From NCBI GenBank assembly GCA_029688905.1, contig JARULB010000004.1, positions 62,001-126,000 of the forward strand: DNA of 64,000 bases. Direction: 5' to 3'. The notes below the pieces were generated by a model. It saw only the letters and a program-made list of their open reading frames with translations, ran no database searches and had not been told where the DNA came from. The stretch is from Balneolales bacterium ANBcel1. GTDB taxonomy: Bacteria > Bacteroidota > Rhodothermia > Balneolales > Natronogracilivirgulaceae. Positions 43,206 through 51,439 of the stretch are shown in pieces. The position numbers and the translations under genes are program-made. The stretch's first letter is position 1. Each line of letters starts with the position of its first letter.

Positions 43206-44711
43206 TCAATTGTATCCGGGATTCTGATCGATGGCGCCACCGCTTTGAACGATAACCGTTTGGGGTATCGGGAAGAGCACGTGGTGATCCTGCGCATTGG
43301 TGACTCCCCGCTCCCGCGCGTTTTCGATGAAGCGTCCGTGGCGGATCAGGTCCATGCGACGCAATCCCTCTCCGTAGAACTCGCGGCCGCGTTCGGCCAG
43401 CAGCGAATCCCGGAAGGCCGCCTGGGAAAGTCCGGAGAAGGGTTCCAGGCCGGCGCGTTCACGGACTTCATTGGCATAGGTATATGCTTCGTCGGGACCG
43501 CGCTGTTCATTGATGGCTTCGGCCAGCGATAGCAGTGTTTCGGCATAGCGGAAAACGGGCTGGTCGTGCGGGAAACCCTCACCCGGATTCCCGGTCAGGC
43601 CGCCGGTAAACTTCAGGGGGATGGCCCCTTGCATGCCACTTTCGCGATTTACCTGTTGGCCTCTCGCATTTTGGTAGCTATCCACGATTGTCTCCAGACG
43701 GTGGTCAGCGGGCTCGTAGTTGTCGTAAAAATCCCAGGGCATGTAATACACATTCCAGCCGGGCTGAGTCAATTCGAAGATACCCGATGAATAGTTGGAG
43801 GGAATCACCTCGGGTATCCACCAGTTTTGAGCCGCTTCGCCGGCGGGCACCGCGAAGATGATTTCGTCGTTGCGCTGCTCGTTGAACACCGAGGCGTAAT
43901 CGGGCAGCAGCCGGTATCCCATATCCATGATGTCACGGGCGACGGCTTCGGCTTTCGCCCATTCGTGCTCATGCATGTAAAGACGGAGCAACAGCATCCG
44001 GGCGGTTCCCTTCGAAACGCGTCCCCAGTTGGCTGAATTGTTGTTGTACATCGGCGTGAGGTACGGGATGGCTTCCAGAAGGTCGGTTTCGATGCTCTGG
44101 ATATACTCCTCTTTTGGCGGACGCGGATCGATGTGAGTGTCGTGCATGGTCAGCGGGTCGAGTTTAACCGGGATGGTGCCATGAAAGTCATAGATCACGT
44201 ACATCAGCCATGCGCGAAGCACTTTGGCCTGAGCAATGTAATAGTCCCTTACATGATCGGGCACATCGGCTTCCGAGCTTTCTATCTGATTGATCACATC
44301 GGTGGCCCTGGCGATAAAACGCGACTTCACGAATGTGGCCGCGAACACATCCTGACCGGGAGAGATGGTCATCGTCGCCGGACCCCATGTGAAGTTGTTG
44401 AAATCGTCCTGATAAGGTGCATGAAGCTCATCGGTGGTGATCATACTCTGACCCAGGTAGGATTTCGGGTCGGCATTGTACAACGCCGCCGACCATACGC
44501 CGTCGCCGGGATCACTGGTGCCCCAGTCGGCGGTAAACGGACTGTAAATCGCCACCAGCGCCTGGTCGAAATCGGATTCCGACGAGAAGAAGGTCTCGGG
44601 CGTGAGGCTGTCGTACACTTTCGGATCCAGCAGATCGGAACAGCCGGAAACATACAGCGAACCAGCCCCGGCAATAAGTACGGTGAGGATAAGTGTTTTT
44701 ACTTTTTTCAT
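43206..44711 (-). CDS. SusD/RagB-family outer membrane glycan-binding lipoprotein
   Basis: 501 residues. Lipoprotein signal (LIAGAGSLYVSGC, Cys24), then SusD features: LLDPKVYDSLTPETFFSS, DELHAPYQDDFNNF, a TPR-rich helical core (YIAQAKVLRAWLMYVIYDFHG, AKGTARMLLLRLYMHEHEW-like region) and the C-terminal RagB part (PVFRYAETLLSLAEAINEQ, RRMDLIRHGRFIENA, LFPIPQTVI). It forms the lid of the SusC channel and captures oligosaccharides, here presumably galacto-oligosaccharides. The leader is element B, shared with the GH2 gene. The last residues DQNPGYN are the typical SusD end. Confidence 0.95.
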   Translation of the reverse strand: MKKVKTLILTVLIAGAGSLYVSGCSDLLDPKVYDSLTPETFFSSESDFDQALVAIYSPFTADWGTSDPGDGVWSAALYNADPKSYLGQSMITTDELHAPYQDDFNNFTWGPATMTISPGQDVFAATFVKSRFIARATDVINQIESSEADVPDHVRDYYIAQAKVLRAWLMYVIYDFHGTIPVKLDPLTMHDTHIDPRPPKEEYIQSIETDLLEAIPYLTPMYNNNSANWGRVSKGTARMLLLRLYMHEHEWAKAEAVARDIMDMGYRLLPDYASVFNEQRNDEIIFAVPAGEAAQNWWIPEVIPSNYSSGIFELTQPGWNVYYMPWDFYDNYEPADHRLETIVDSYQNARGQQVNRESGMQGAIPLKFTGGLTGNPGEGFPHDQPVFRYAETLLSLAEAINEQRGPDEAYTYANEVRERAGLEPFSGLSQAAFRDSLLAERGREFYGEGLRRMDLIRHGRFIENARERGVTNAQDHHVLFPIPQTVIVQSGGAIDQNPGYN

Positions 44712-44822
44712 CTGCTTAAAACTTTTGATTTATAATGTCAGATAGAATGACATGACCGGTTTTAATCATGCGCTTGTGTGTCCTGTTACCAGCCCGGTCA
44801 TGATCATTTCATCTGCTTAAGT
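44712..44822 (-). repeat. Leader element B (copy upstream of susD)
   Basis: Occupies most of the gap between the SusC stop and the susD start. It matches element A (34566-34682). CATGACCGG (44751-44759) and CCGGTCATG (44794-44802) can form a 9-bp stem with a 34-nt loop. The sequence CATCTGCTTAA followed by TTTTGATTTATAA appears at both of its ends (44709-44734 and 44810-44835), so the element is bordered by direct repeats. Confidence 0.8.
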
Positions 44823-44890
44823 TTTTTTGATTTATAAAACGGTATGTGCATCTGTGGCCGCGCGGTTTGCCGGGCGGCGGACGCGGGATG

Positions 44891-47800
44891 TCAGAATCGA
44901 AGTTCCACGCCCATGGTCAGGGAGTAGGATTTCGGATAAGGGTTGACTTCGGTGAGTTCCGGATCGTACCCCGAGTAGCTGGTGAAGACCCCGAGATCCT
45001 GCATGTTCACAAAGATTTCAGCCGAGCGCATGTTCAGGCCGGTAGCCATCAGCCAGCGCTGCGGGATGGAGTAACCAAGCGAGATATCACCGATGCGAAT
45101 AAAGCTGGCATCTTCCAGGTCGAAGTCCGTTCCCTCGGGATTGTCGCCGGAATAGGGGTTCGGAGCTACACCGGGACGGGTGCCCTGCGGATGGTCCGAG
45201 CTCCATACATCCTTGGCCAGCGTGGTGGTATTAAGCGGTGCTCCGGTCAGGCGCAGGTTGCCGATATTCGGAGCAAGGTTGTTATACCGGTCGAATCCAA
45301 GATTGCCGTACACAAATACCCGCACGTTGAAGTTGCCGTAGGAGAAGTCGTTGCCGAGTCCAACGGACCACTTGGGTATGCCGTTGCCGATCTTGACCAC
45401 ATCGTCACTGTCGAGAATGCCATCGCCGTTCTGATCCACAAAAATCAGGTTACCCGGATTGGCATTGGGCATATGATCGGGTATCTCCTCTTCACTGGTG
45501 ATGATCCCAGCCGTTTCCCATCCATAGATGGCACCGAAAGGATCCCTTTCGCCAACATAGGATGGCAGAGGCACCTGGGGATTGCGCTCGCGCCAGTAAC
45601 TCTCGTAGTAGGAGATGTTGAAATCGGTTGACCACTGGAACGAACGGTCCGACAGGTTCAGGGTGCGGAGTGTGAGCTCAATACCACGGCTTCGGGTAGA
45701 GCCCACATTGTCGGCAATCCTTCCAACCGGGTTGTTGAACGGCATGATATTGAAATCAAGCAGATCGCTGGCCGTTTTCTGATAGAGGTCGACGGCACCG
45801 CGCAAACGGTTGCGGAAGAATCCGAAATCAATACCCGCATTGATGGTGGTCACCGTCTCCCAGGCGAGATTCGGGTTCGCGATCTGGGTAAGTGTGACGC
45901 CATTCCTGTTCACATTTCCAATCATGTATGAGAACCCGGGGCCGTAGAGTTGCAGCGTGTTGCCGCTCAGCACGCTTTCGTTGCCGGCCTGACCGTAGCC
46001 CAGGCGGATCTTCAATTCCGAGATTTGGTCCACATCGCGCAGAAACGCCTCATCAGAGATGATCCACGCGGCGGATATCCCGGGGAAAATCCCCCACTTG
46101 TTGTCTTCGGCAAATACACTGGAACCGTCACGGCGGACAACACCGGAGAAGACATAACGGTCGTAGAGCGTGTAGTTCACGCGCATGAACTGGGAGAGCT
46201 TGGTCCGCTCGTTCCTCCAGGAAAACATTTCGGTACGCTCGCTGTCTTCGGCAATGGCAAGGTTATTCTCCCTAAAGGCGTCTGTGAAAAACCCGATACC
46301 AACTACACCAAACCCTTGTCCTTCAGCTCTGTAAAGACCGGATCCGGCAACAACATTAATCGCGCTGTTTTCCATCCGGCGGTTCCAGGTAAAGAAGCCC
46401 TCCACACTCATATTATCCCGGGTGGCTTCGGTTTTTTGCCCCATCCCTTCCGACAGTCTGGAGTGGTTGGAGGTTCTCGGCAGGTAGAAACTGCGGACGG
46501 TCTTTTCCGTGTCGTACTGCCCGCGTAATGTTCCCTGCAGATTCTCGTGGAACTGAACTTCGAGCTTTGGCGCAACAAAGATGTTGGTGGTCTGTGATTC
46601 ATCCGTCATGTCAAAGAATGATACCGGATTCATGATGAGGCTGTTGTACGTCCTTGAATAGGCGCCGGACTCATCATAGACATCGAAAGTCGGAGCAAAA
46701 CTCACCGCTGCCTGAATCATGTTCGAGCTGCCCGGACCGCCGATACTGGCTCCGGTAGCCGGATTATTGCCGTCAATGCGGCTGACGGTCGACCGGATAT
46801 TCAGATCGACAAAACGGCTCAGCTGCTGGTCCACATTCAGCCGTCCCGCATATCGTGAAAAAGTGGAATTTTTCAGGATGGCCTCATTGTCCTGGAAATT
46901 GAACGAGCCGAAGACCCTGGTTTGGTCGGTTCCTCCGCTGATGGAGATGTTGTGTTCCTGAATCGTACCGTTTCGCATGAGGAGGTCGGGCCAGTTGGTG
47001 CCGATGCCGGCAGCGGCTATTTCACCCTGGGAGAAGAGCGGGCTGTAACCGGAACTGGCGGGATCGCCCGGACCATAAGGCTGCAGATTGTTCTCATACC
47101 GGTAAAACTCATGTGCCAGCCGATCCTGCTGCTCCATGAATTGCCGCTCGTTCAGCAGCGGGAGGTAATCGTGCGCCCGCTGGGTGGTCATGCTTCCGCG
47201 GTAGTTTACCTGGATGTCGCCGGCCTGTCCGCTTTTCGTGGTAATAAGTACTACCCCGTTGGCCGCTGCCGATCCGTAAATGGCCGCGGCGCTGGCGTCC
47301 TTCATCACGGTGATCGACTCGATATCCGAGGGATTGAGATAGCTGAGCGGGTCGCGGTCAATGCCCCCGTAAAAACCCAGAACTCCACCGGAATCACCTT
47401 CATCAAACAGGCTTGGCACTGTAGATGAGTACTCGGTAACCGGAACACCGTCAATTACATACAACGGCTGGTTGCTTCCGCCGGGAGAAATGGCTCCCCG
47501 AATGTTGACCGAAACGCCACCACCGGGCTGGGCTGACCTTGTCTGCATGTTCAGGCCCGGAGCCTGGCCCTGGAGCATCTGGTTGAAGGAAGTTCGTGCG
47601 ACGGTATTCATCGTTTCCGTCTGGACCGACGTGATGGAGCCCGTCAACTCCCGCCTGCTCTGGGTTCCGTATCCGACCATAACCACCTCCTCGCCCATGA
47701 TGGCGATGCGCTGCATGGTCACATTCAGCACTTCCTGCTCGTCAATGGGAACCTCCAGCCGTTCAAAACCGATGAACGAGAAGATCAGGGTGTCTGTGGC

Positions 47801-48010
47801 AGCGGGCGCGGTGAGTCTGAATTCACCCATGCCATCGGTGGTGGTTCCAATATTGGTTCCTTTCACGATAATATTCACACCCGGCGATTCCATGCCCGCG
47901 TCGTCGGTTACCGTTCCCCTGACCTGATGTTGGGAAAAGGCCTGACCCGCCAGCAGGACGATGATGACCAAACCGGATATCATGCTCTTAACCGTATCAA
48001 TTCCAGCCAT
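44891..48010 (-). CDS. SusC/RagA-family TonB-dependent outer membrane transporter
   Basis: 1039 residues. Signal peptide (GLVIIVLLAGQAFSQ), a carboxypeptidase-D-regulatory-like domain (VRGTVTDDAGMESPGVNIIV, residues about 27-100), a TonB-box-like region before the plug (MVGYGTQSRRELTGSITSV), the plug (GQAPGLNMQTRSAQPGGG; VNIRGAISPGGSNQPLYVID; AAIYGSAAANGVVLITTKSG) and a 22-strand barrel ending SLTMGVELRF. It imports glycan fragments across the outer membrane with energy from TonB-ExbBD. First gene of the PUL. A CG-centred palindrome lies 178 nt upstream of its start. Confidence 0.96.
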   Translation of the reverse strand: MAGIDTVKSMISGLVIIVLLAGQAFSQHQVRGTVTDDAGMESPGVNIIVKGTNIGTTTDGMGEFRLTAPAATDTLIFSFIGFERLEVPIDEQEVLNVTMQRIAIMGEEVVMVGYGTQSRRELTGSITSVQTETMNTVARTSFNQMLQGQAPGLNMQTRSAQPGGGVSVNIRGAISPGGSNQPLYVIDGVPVTEYSSTVPSLFDEGDSGGVLGFYGGIDRDPLSYLNPSDIESITVMKDASAAAIYGSAAANGVVLITTKSGQAGDIQVNYRGSMTTQRAHDYLPLLNERQFMEQQDRLAHEFYRYENNLQPYGPGDPASSGYSPLFSQGEIAAAGIGTNWPDLLMRNGTIQEHNISISGGTDQTRVFGSFNFQDNEAILKNSTFSRYAGRLNVDQQLSRFVDLNIRSTVSRIDGNNPATGASIGGPGSSNMIQAAVSFAPTFDVYDESGAYSRTYNSLIMNPVSFFDMTDESQTTNIFVAPKLEVQFHENLQGTLRGQYDTEKTVRSFYLPRTSNHSRLSEGMGQKTEATRDNMSVEGFFTWNRRMENSAINVVAGSGLYRAEGQGFGVVGIGFFTDAFRENNLAIAEDSERTEMFSWRNERTKLSQFMRVNYTLYDRYVFSGVVRRDGSSVFAEDNKWGIFPGISAAWIISDEAFLRDVDQISELKIRLGYGQAGNESVLSGNTLQLYGPGFSYMIGNVNRNGVTLTQIANPNLAWETVTTINAGIDFGFFRNRLRGAVDLYQKTASDLLDFNIMPFNNPVGRIADNVGSTRSRGIELTLRTLNLSDRSFQWSTDFNISYYESYWRERNPQVPLPSYVGERDPFGAIYGWETAGIITSEEEIPDHMPNANPGNLIFVDQNGDGILDSDDVVKIGNGIPKWSVGLGNDFSYGNFNVRVFVYGNLGFDRYNNLAPNIGNLRLTGAPLNTTTLAKDVWSSDHPQGTRPGVAPNPYSGDNPEGTDFDLEDASFIRIGDISLGYSIPQRWLMATGLNMRSAEIFVNMQDLGVFTSYSGYDPELTEVNPYPKSYSLTMGVELRF

Positions 48011-48187
48011 ATTTTTACTCCTGGATTTAGTTACTGAATCATTTTATTGGTAATAGTTCAGGTGCTGCCGTTCATTGTTGCCTGTCACCGCACCCCGCCG
48101 CTTGCTTCACACCGCTGTGCCGGAAATACCGGGATCATGAGTCGCGCGAAATATCACCCTAAAAGCGCTTCCCGCTTATGCCAAACA

Positions 48188-48201
48188 TGGTAGCGTTAAC
48201 A
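48188..48201. promoter_or_regulatory. LacI-type operator upstream of SusC
   Basis: TGGTAGCGTTAACA, palindromic around CG, matches the symporter operator at TG.TA.CG.TA.CA. It lies 178 nt before the SusC start codon, a plausible place near the promoter. Confidence 0.6.
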
Positions 48202-48376
48202 TTTTTTTACACAGGGATCATTTTTTGATTGTGAAGTGAATCTTATCCCGGCAGCGTTTATTTCCGAGACAACCTGGGCCGCAGTTCACTTGCCTGAGCA
48301 AATCAAACCGCAAATCAGTGAACATGCAACCATCAGCCGCTTTGCTCTACGGCCCTTCGCAACTCGCAGACCATTG

Positions 48377-48390
48377 CGTTATCGATAACA
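48377..48390. promoter_or_regulatory. CG-centred palindrome in the SusC-galE region
   Basis: CGTTATCGATAACA is a near-perfect palindrome of the same layout (centre CG), one of three such sites in this gap. It could be an auxiliary operator for looping. Confidence 0.45.
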
Positions 48391-48536
48391 TACACATGCA
48401 AAATTCGGGATCGATTATTACTGGTTCAGGTTGTCACTGCACGAACAGAAAACGGATACCACGCAACCGGTTGGAGACCGGATGCTTATTCCCCGTTCTG
48501 TACCCGTTCAAACAAACGCAAAACTGACACTGCGGA

Positions 48537-48550
48537 TGTTAACGATATCA
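48537..48550. promoter_or_regulatory. CG-centred palindrome upstream of galE
   Basis: TGTTAACGATATCA keeps the TG.TA.CG.TA.CA pattern. It lies 213 nt before galE and may bring galE under the same regulator as the PUL. Confidence 0.5.
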
Positions 48551-48570
48551 CAACTCTAATCTTGGCAATC

Positions 48571-48585
48571 TGACATCGAATGTCA
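48571..48585. promoter_or_regulatory. TGACAT-CGA-ATGTCA inverted repeat upstream of galE
   Basis: A perfect 6-bp inverted repeat with a 3-base spacer, 20 bases after the previous palindrome. It may be a binding site of another regulator or a variant of the same operator. Confidence 0.35.
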
Positions 48586-48762
48586 AGCATTTTTTGCAGG
48601 CCCGGGCAGAATCAGTATAACCAGCTACTCAACAGCAGGTTACACGCCATCAAAAGGTTCCGTTTTGCTTTTCGGTCTACTTTTCGTTCCGACATTCTCT
48701 ATCTTCCCGGAAGAACAAACAGGAACCAGGCAATCTGAACAAATCCCATACCAAAACATCAA

Positions 48763-49767
48763 ATGAATATCCTTGTCATCGGTGGTGCCGGATATATCGG
48801 CTCACATGTGGTTTATGAACTCAATGACGCCGGACACCGGGTCACCATCCTCGACAACTTCTCGACAGGGCTTCGGGAAAATCTTGATGCCAGGGCCACG
48901 CTGGTCGAAGGAGATATGCGGGATCACGCGCTGCTTGGCCGTCTGTTATCCGGTGAACCCGGCACAGAAAGTGAAAACAGCGATCGATTCGACTCCGTAT
49001 TCCATTTTGCCGCGCTGAAAGCCGCCGGCGAATCGATGGAGAAACCGGAGCTCTACACCCGGGCCAACCTCATTGCCACCATGGAGCTGCTCAACATCAT
49101 GCTCGAGCATGATGTGCGGAACTTTGTCTTCTCATCCTCCGCGGCCACCTATGGCAGTCCCGAGTACCTGCCGATCGACGAGGGCCATCCACAGAAACCC
49201 ATCAACTATTACGGATACACCAAACTGGTGATCGAGCAAACCCTGGAGTGGTACAGCCGCCTGCGCGGGCTCCGCTACGCCGCGCTCCGCTATTTTAATG
49301 CGGCCGGTTACGATGTGAAGGGACGGATCCACGGCAAGGAGCAGAATCCGGCCAACCTGCTGCCAATTGTGATGGAAGTTGCTTCGGGTGACCGTACCGG
49401 AATGCAGGTGTTCGGTGACGACTACCCCACCCGTGACGGTACCTGCATCCGCGACTACATCCACGTAAACGACCTGGCCACCGCTCATGTGCTCTCCATG
49501 GAGTACCTCCAAAAACATGATCGGGATCTGCAGCTTAACCTGGCCACCGGCGAGGGATACACGGTTCTGGAGGTCATTAGGGAGGCGGAGAAAGTCAGTG
49601 GCAAGAAGATTCCGTTTGATATCGTCGGACGCAGGGACGGCGATCCGGCAGAACTGGTCGCCACATCCGACCATGCCGGAGCGGAAATCGACTGGAAAGC
49701 CATGCACTCCGCACTGCCGCAACTGGTTGAAAGTATGTGGAATGTATACAAGGAAGGAGATCTTTGA
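48763..49767 (+). CDS. galE: UDP-glucose 4-epimerase
   Basis: 334 residues. Rossmann fold with ILVIGGAGYIGSHVVYEL (NAD+ binding), the catalytic Tyr/Lys pair in YYGYTKLVIEQ, Ser-Ser in VFSSSAATYG, and RYFNAAGYD; full family length. It interconverts UDP-galactose and UDP-glucose, feeding galactose into metabolism and supplying UDP-galactose for surface glycans. The gene is divergent from the galactan PUL with LacI-like palindromes between them, which links it to galactose use. The pcm gene begins one base after its stop codon, so they share a message. Confidence 0.97.
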   Translation: MNILVIGGAGYIGSHVVYELNDAGHRVTILDNFSTGLRENLDARATLVEGDMRDHALLGRLLSGEPGTESENSDRFDSVFHFAALKAAGESMEKPELYTRANLIATMELLNIMLEHDVRNFVFSSSAATYGSPEYLPIDEGHPQKPINYYGYTKLVIEQTLEWYSRLRGLRYAALRYFNAAGYDVKGRIHGKEQNPANLLPIVMEVASGDRTGMQVFGDDYPTRDGTCIRDYIHVNDLATAHVLSMEYLQKHDRDLQLNLATGEGYTVLEVIREAEKVSGKKIPFDIVGRRDGDPAELVATSDHAGAEIDWKAMHSALPQLVESMWNVYKEGDL

Positions 49768-49768
49768 T

Positions 49769-50434
49769 ATGCTGAACAGGCAAGACCCGAATGAGCGTGT
49801 TTTCAACAAGCGCCGCCAGAAACTGGTAGAAGAGCTGGAATCCAGGGGAATCCGAAACCGACTGGTACTTGACGCATTCTCCAAGGTACCGCGGCACAAG
49901 TTTGTGGACAGCGCCTTCAGTAATCGCGCCTATGAGGACTCGGCCCTGCCGATCGAAATGGGACAAACCATTTCCCAGCCGTTTACCGTTGCAAAGCAGA
50001 CCGAGCTGCTGGAACTGGAACCCGGCGACAAGGTTCTCGAAATCGGCACCGGATCCGGATATCAGGCGGCAATTCTCTGTGAAATGGGGATGGATGTGTA
50101 CAGCGTCGAACGCCACAAAATTCTCTATGAGCGGTCGCGTGACCTGCTTCAGCAACTGGGTTACCGGGCCCAAATAAAATGCGGCGACGGTACCGTGGGA
50201 TGGTCGGCGTATGCGCCATACCTCGGCATTGTCGTTACGGCTGGAGCCCCGGTGGTTCCCGAAGCCCTGAAGGGCCAGCTGGATCTGGACGGCAAACTGG
50301 TGGTTCCCGTGGGGAATGAGGAAAAGCAGGCGATGTACCGCATTACCCGTCACGGGGAGGACAACTTCGAGGAAGAGACGTTTTCCATGTTCAAGTTCGT
50401 CCCGCTGATCGGGAAACAGGGCTGGAACCGATAG
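49769..50434 (+). CDS. pcm: Protein-L-isoaspartate O-methyltransferase
   Basis: 221 residues. Characteristic motifs: IRNRLVLDAFSKVPRHKFVD, the active-site region MGQTISQPFTVA, the SAM site VLEIGTGSGYQAAILCEMG, and the C-terminal LVVPVGN. It methylates isoaspartyl residues in aged proteins, starting their repair. ATG 49769 follows the galE stop by one base; the longer frame starting inside galE has no family similarity and is rejected. The coupling with galE appears to be positional only. GGAG lies about 12 nt upstream of the start. Confidence 0.96.
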   Translation: MLNRQDPNERVFNKRRQKLVEELESRGIRNRLVLDAFSKVPRHKFVDSAFSNRAYEDSALPIEMGQTISQPFTVAKQTELLELEPGDKVLEIGTGSGYQAAILCEMGMDVYSVERHKILYERSRDLLQQLGYRAQIKCGDGTVGWSAYAPYLGIVVTAGAPVVPEALKGQLDLDGKLVVPVGNEEKQAMYRITRHGEDNFEEETFSMFKFVPLIGKQGWNR

Positions 50435-50455
50435 CGTACAAGTCAGCGCACCCAA

Positions 50456-51427
50456 GTGAGTACTCCGGTCATTAAACGCATTTTCCGTCGCCGCAATATC
50501 CTGCCGGTTATCGGCATCTCTCTGTTTCTGGCGGCTCTCTGGATACTGCAGGGAGAAATCCAGCAATTCAGCTGGCAAACCTTCCGCAGCCATGTCGAAC
50601 TGATACCTGTCTCGCGGCTGATGATGGCGGCGGCCGCGACGGTCACCGGGTATGTTATTCTGACCTTCTACGACAAACTGGCGCTTGTCAACCTGGGAAT
50701 CCGGCTGCCGTGGCGCAAGCTGGCAAAGGCCTCTTTTCTGGGATTCGCGTTCAGCCACAACATCACCCCTTCGCTACTTGTGGGGGGAACCATGCGCTAT
50801 CGAATCTATTCGGGGCTGGGCGTCAGCGGTTTCAATGTAACCAGGGTGGTCGGTTTTTGCGCGATGACCTTGTGGATCGGTTTCATGGCGTTGGGCGGCA
50901 CAATCTTCACATTCACTTCCATTTCGCTGCCCGGGACCATCTCCTGGCCGCTTCCAAACCTGCAGGTGGTCGGGTGGATTTTTCTGGGTCTGACGCTGGC
51001 CTATCTGGTGCTTTGCCGTACCGTCCGGGCCACCATCGCTTTTCGTGGCAAACTCTTCTCGTTACCGGAACTGCCGGTGGCGATCGGTCAGATTGTAGTT
51101 TCCTCCGCCGACCTGATCGCCTCTTCGCTCATCCTCTACCTTTTGCTGCCACCGATTCCCGAACTCAGCTACCCGCTGTTTCTGGCCATCTATCTCCTGG
51201 GGTTCATGGGGGGCATCATCAGTCAGGTACCCGGCGGGCTCGGCGTGATCGAAACCATCCTGGTGCTCATGCTCGGCTCGTTCATTGAATCCGGCCAGAT
51301 TCTAAGTGCGGTTCTGGTTTTCCGGCTCTTCTATTTCATCGTGCCGTTGTTGATTGCGGCGACCGTACTGGGTATCCATGAAGTACGCCAGCGGCGAAAG
51401 GCAAACCGAGCCGGACGATCATCCTGA
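50456..51427 (+). CDS. MprF-type flippase-domain membrane protein (LPG_synthase_TM/UPF0104)
   Basis: 323 residues with about eight membrane helices, matching the N-terminal half of MprF (lysylphosphatidylglycerol synthase transmembrane region): 'KASFLGFAFSHNITPSLLVG', 'TMRYRIYSGLGVSGFNVTRV', 'FMGGIISQVPGGLGVIETIL'. The C-terminal aminoacyl-transferase domain of MprF is absent, so it may move a lipid or lipid-linked compound rather than make one. The start codon is GTG (50456), 21 nt after pcm. Together with galE and pcm it may form a three-gene transcript. Confidence 0.85.
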   Translation: MSTPVIKRIFRRRNILPVIGISLFLAALWILQGEIQQFSWQTFRSHVELIPVSRLMMAAAATVTGYVILTFYDKLALVNLGIRLPWRKLAKASFLGFAFSHNITPSLLVGGTMRYRIYSGLGVSGFNVTRVVGFCAMTLWIGFMALGGTIFTFTSISLPGTISWPLPNLQVVGWIFLGLTLAYLVLCRTVRATIAFRGKLFSLPELPVAIGQIVVSSADLIASSLILYLLLPPIPELSYPLFLAIYLLGFMGGIISQVPGGLGVIETILVLMLGSFIESGQILSAVLVFRLFYFIVPLLIAATVLGIHEVRQRRKANRAGRSS

Positions 51428-51439
51428 GGCGAAGTCCGA

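Larger units (their letters stand above)
48011..48762. other. Divergent SusC-galE regulatory region
   Basis: 752 bases without a gene. It separates the PUL from galE and holds four short palindromes listed separately, three of them CG-centred like the site before the symporter. Small frames here (for example 48318-48527) have no coding features. Confidence 0.6.

Noticed and set aside
44891-48010. Possible frameshift or pseudogene in SusC
   Set aside because: The frame is intact from signal peptide to the final barrel strand (VELRF), with plug motifs all in order.
48011-48762. Small regulatory RNA or replication origin in the long SusC-galE gap
   Set aside because: Only short palindromes are visible; no DnaA-box cluster, no terminator-bounded transcript and no conserved RNA fold recognised.
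49487-49768. 94-codon upstream extension of pcm inside galE
   Set aside because: It overlaps the galE coding sequence in another frame; the Pcm family starts at the ATG just after the galE stop.
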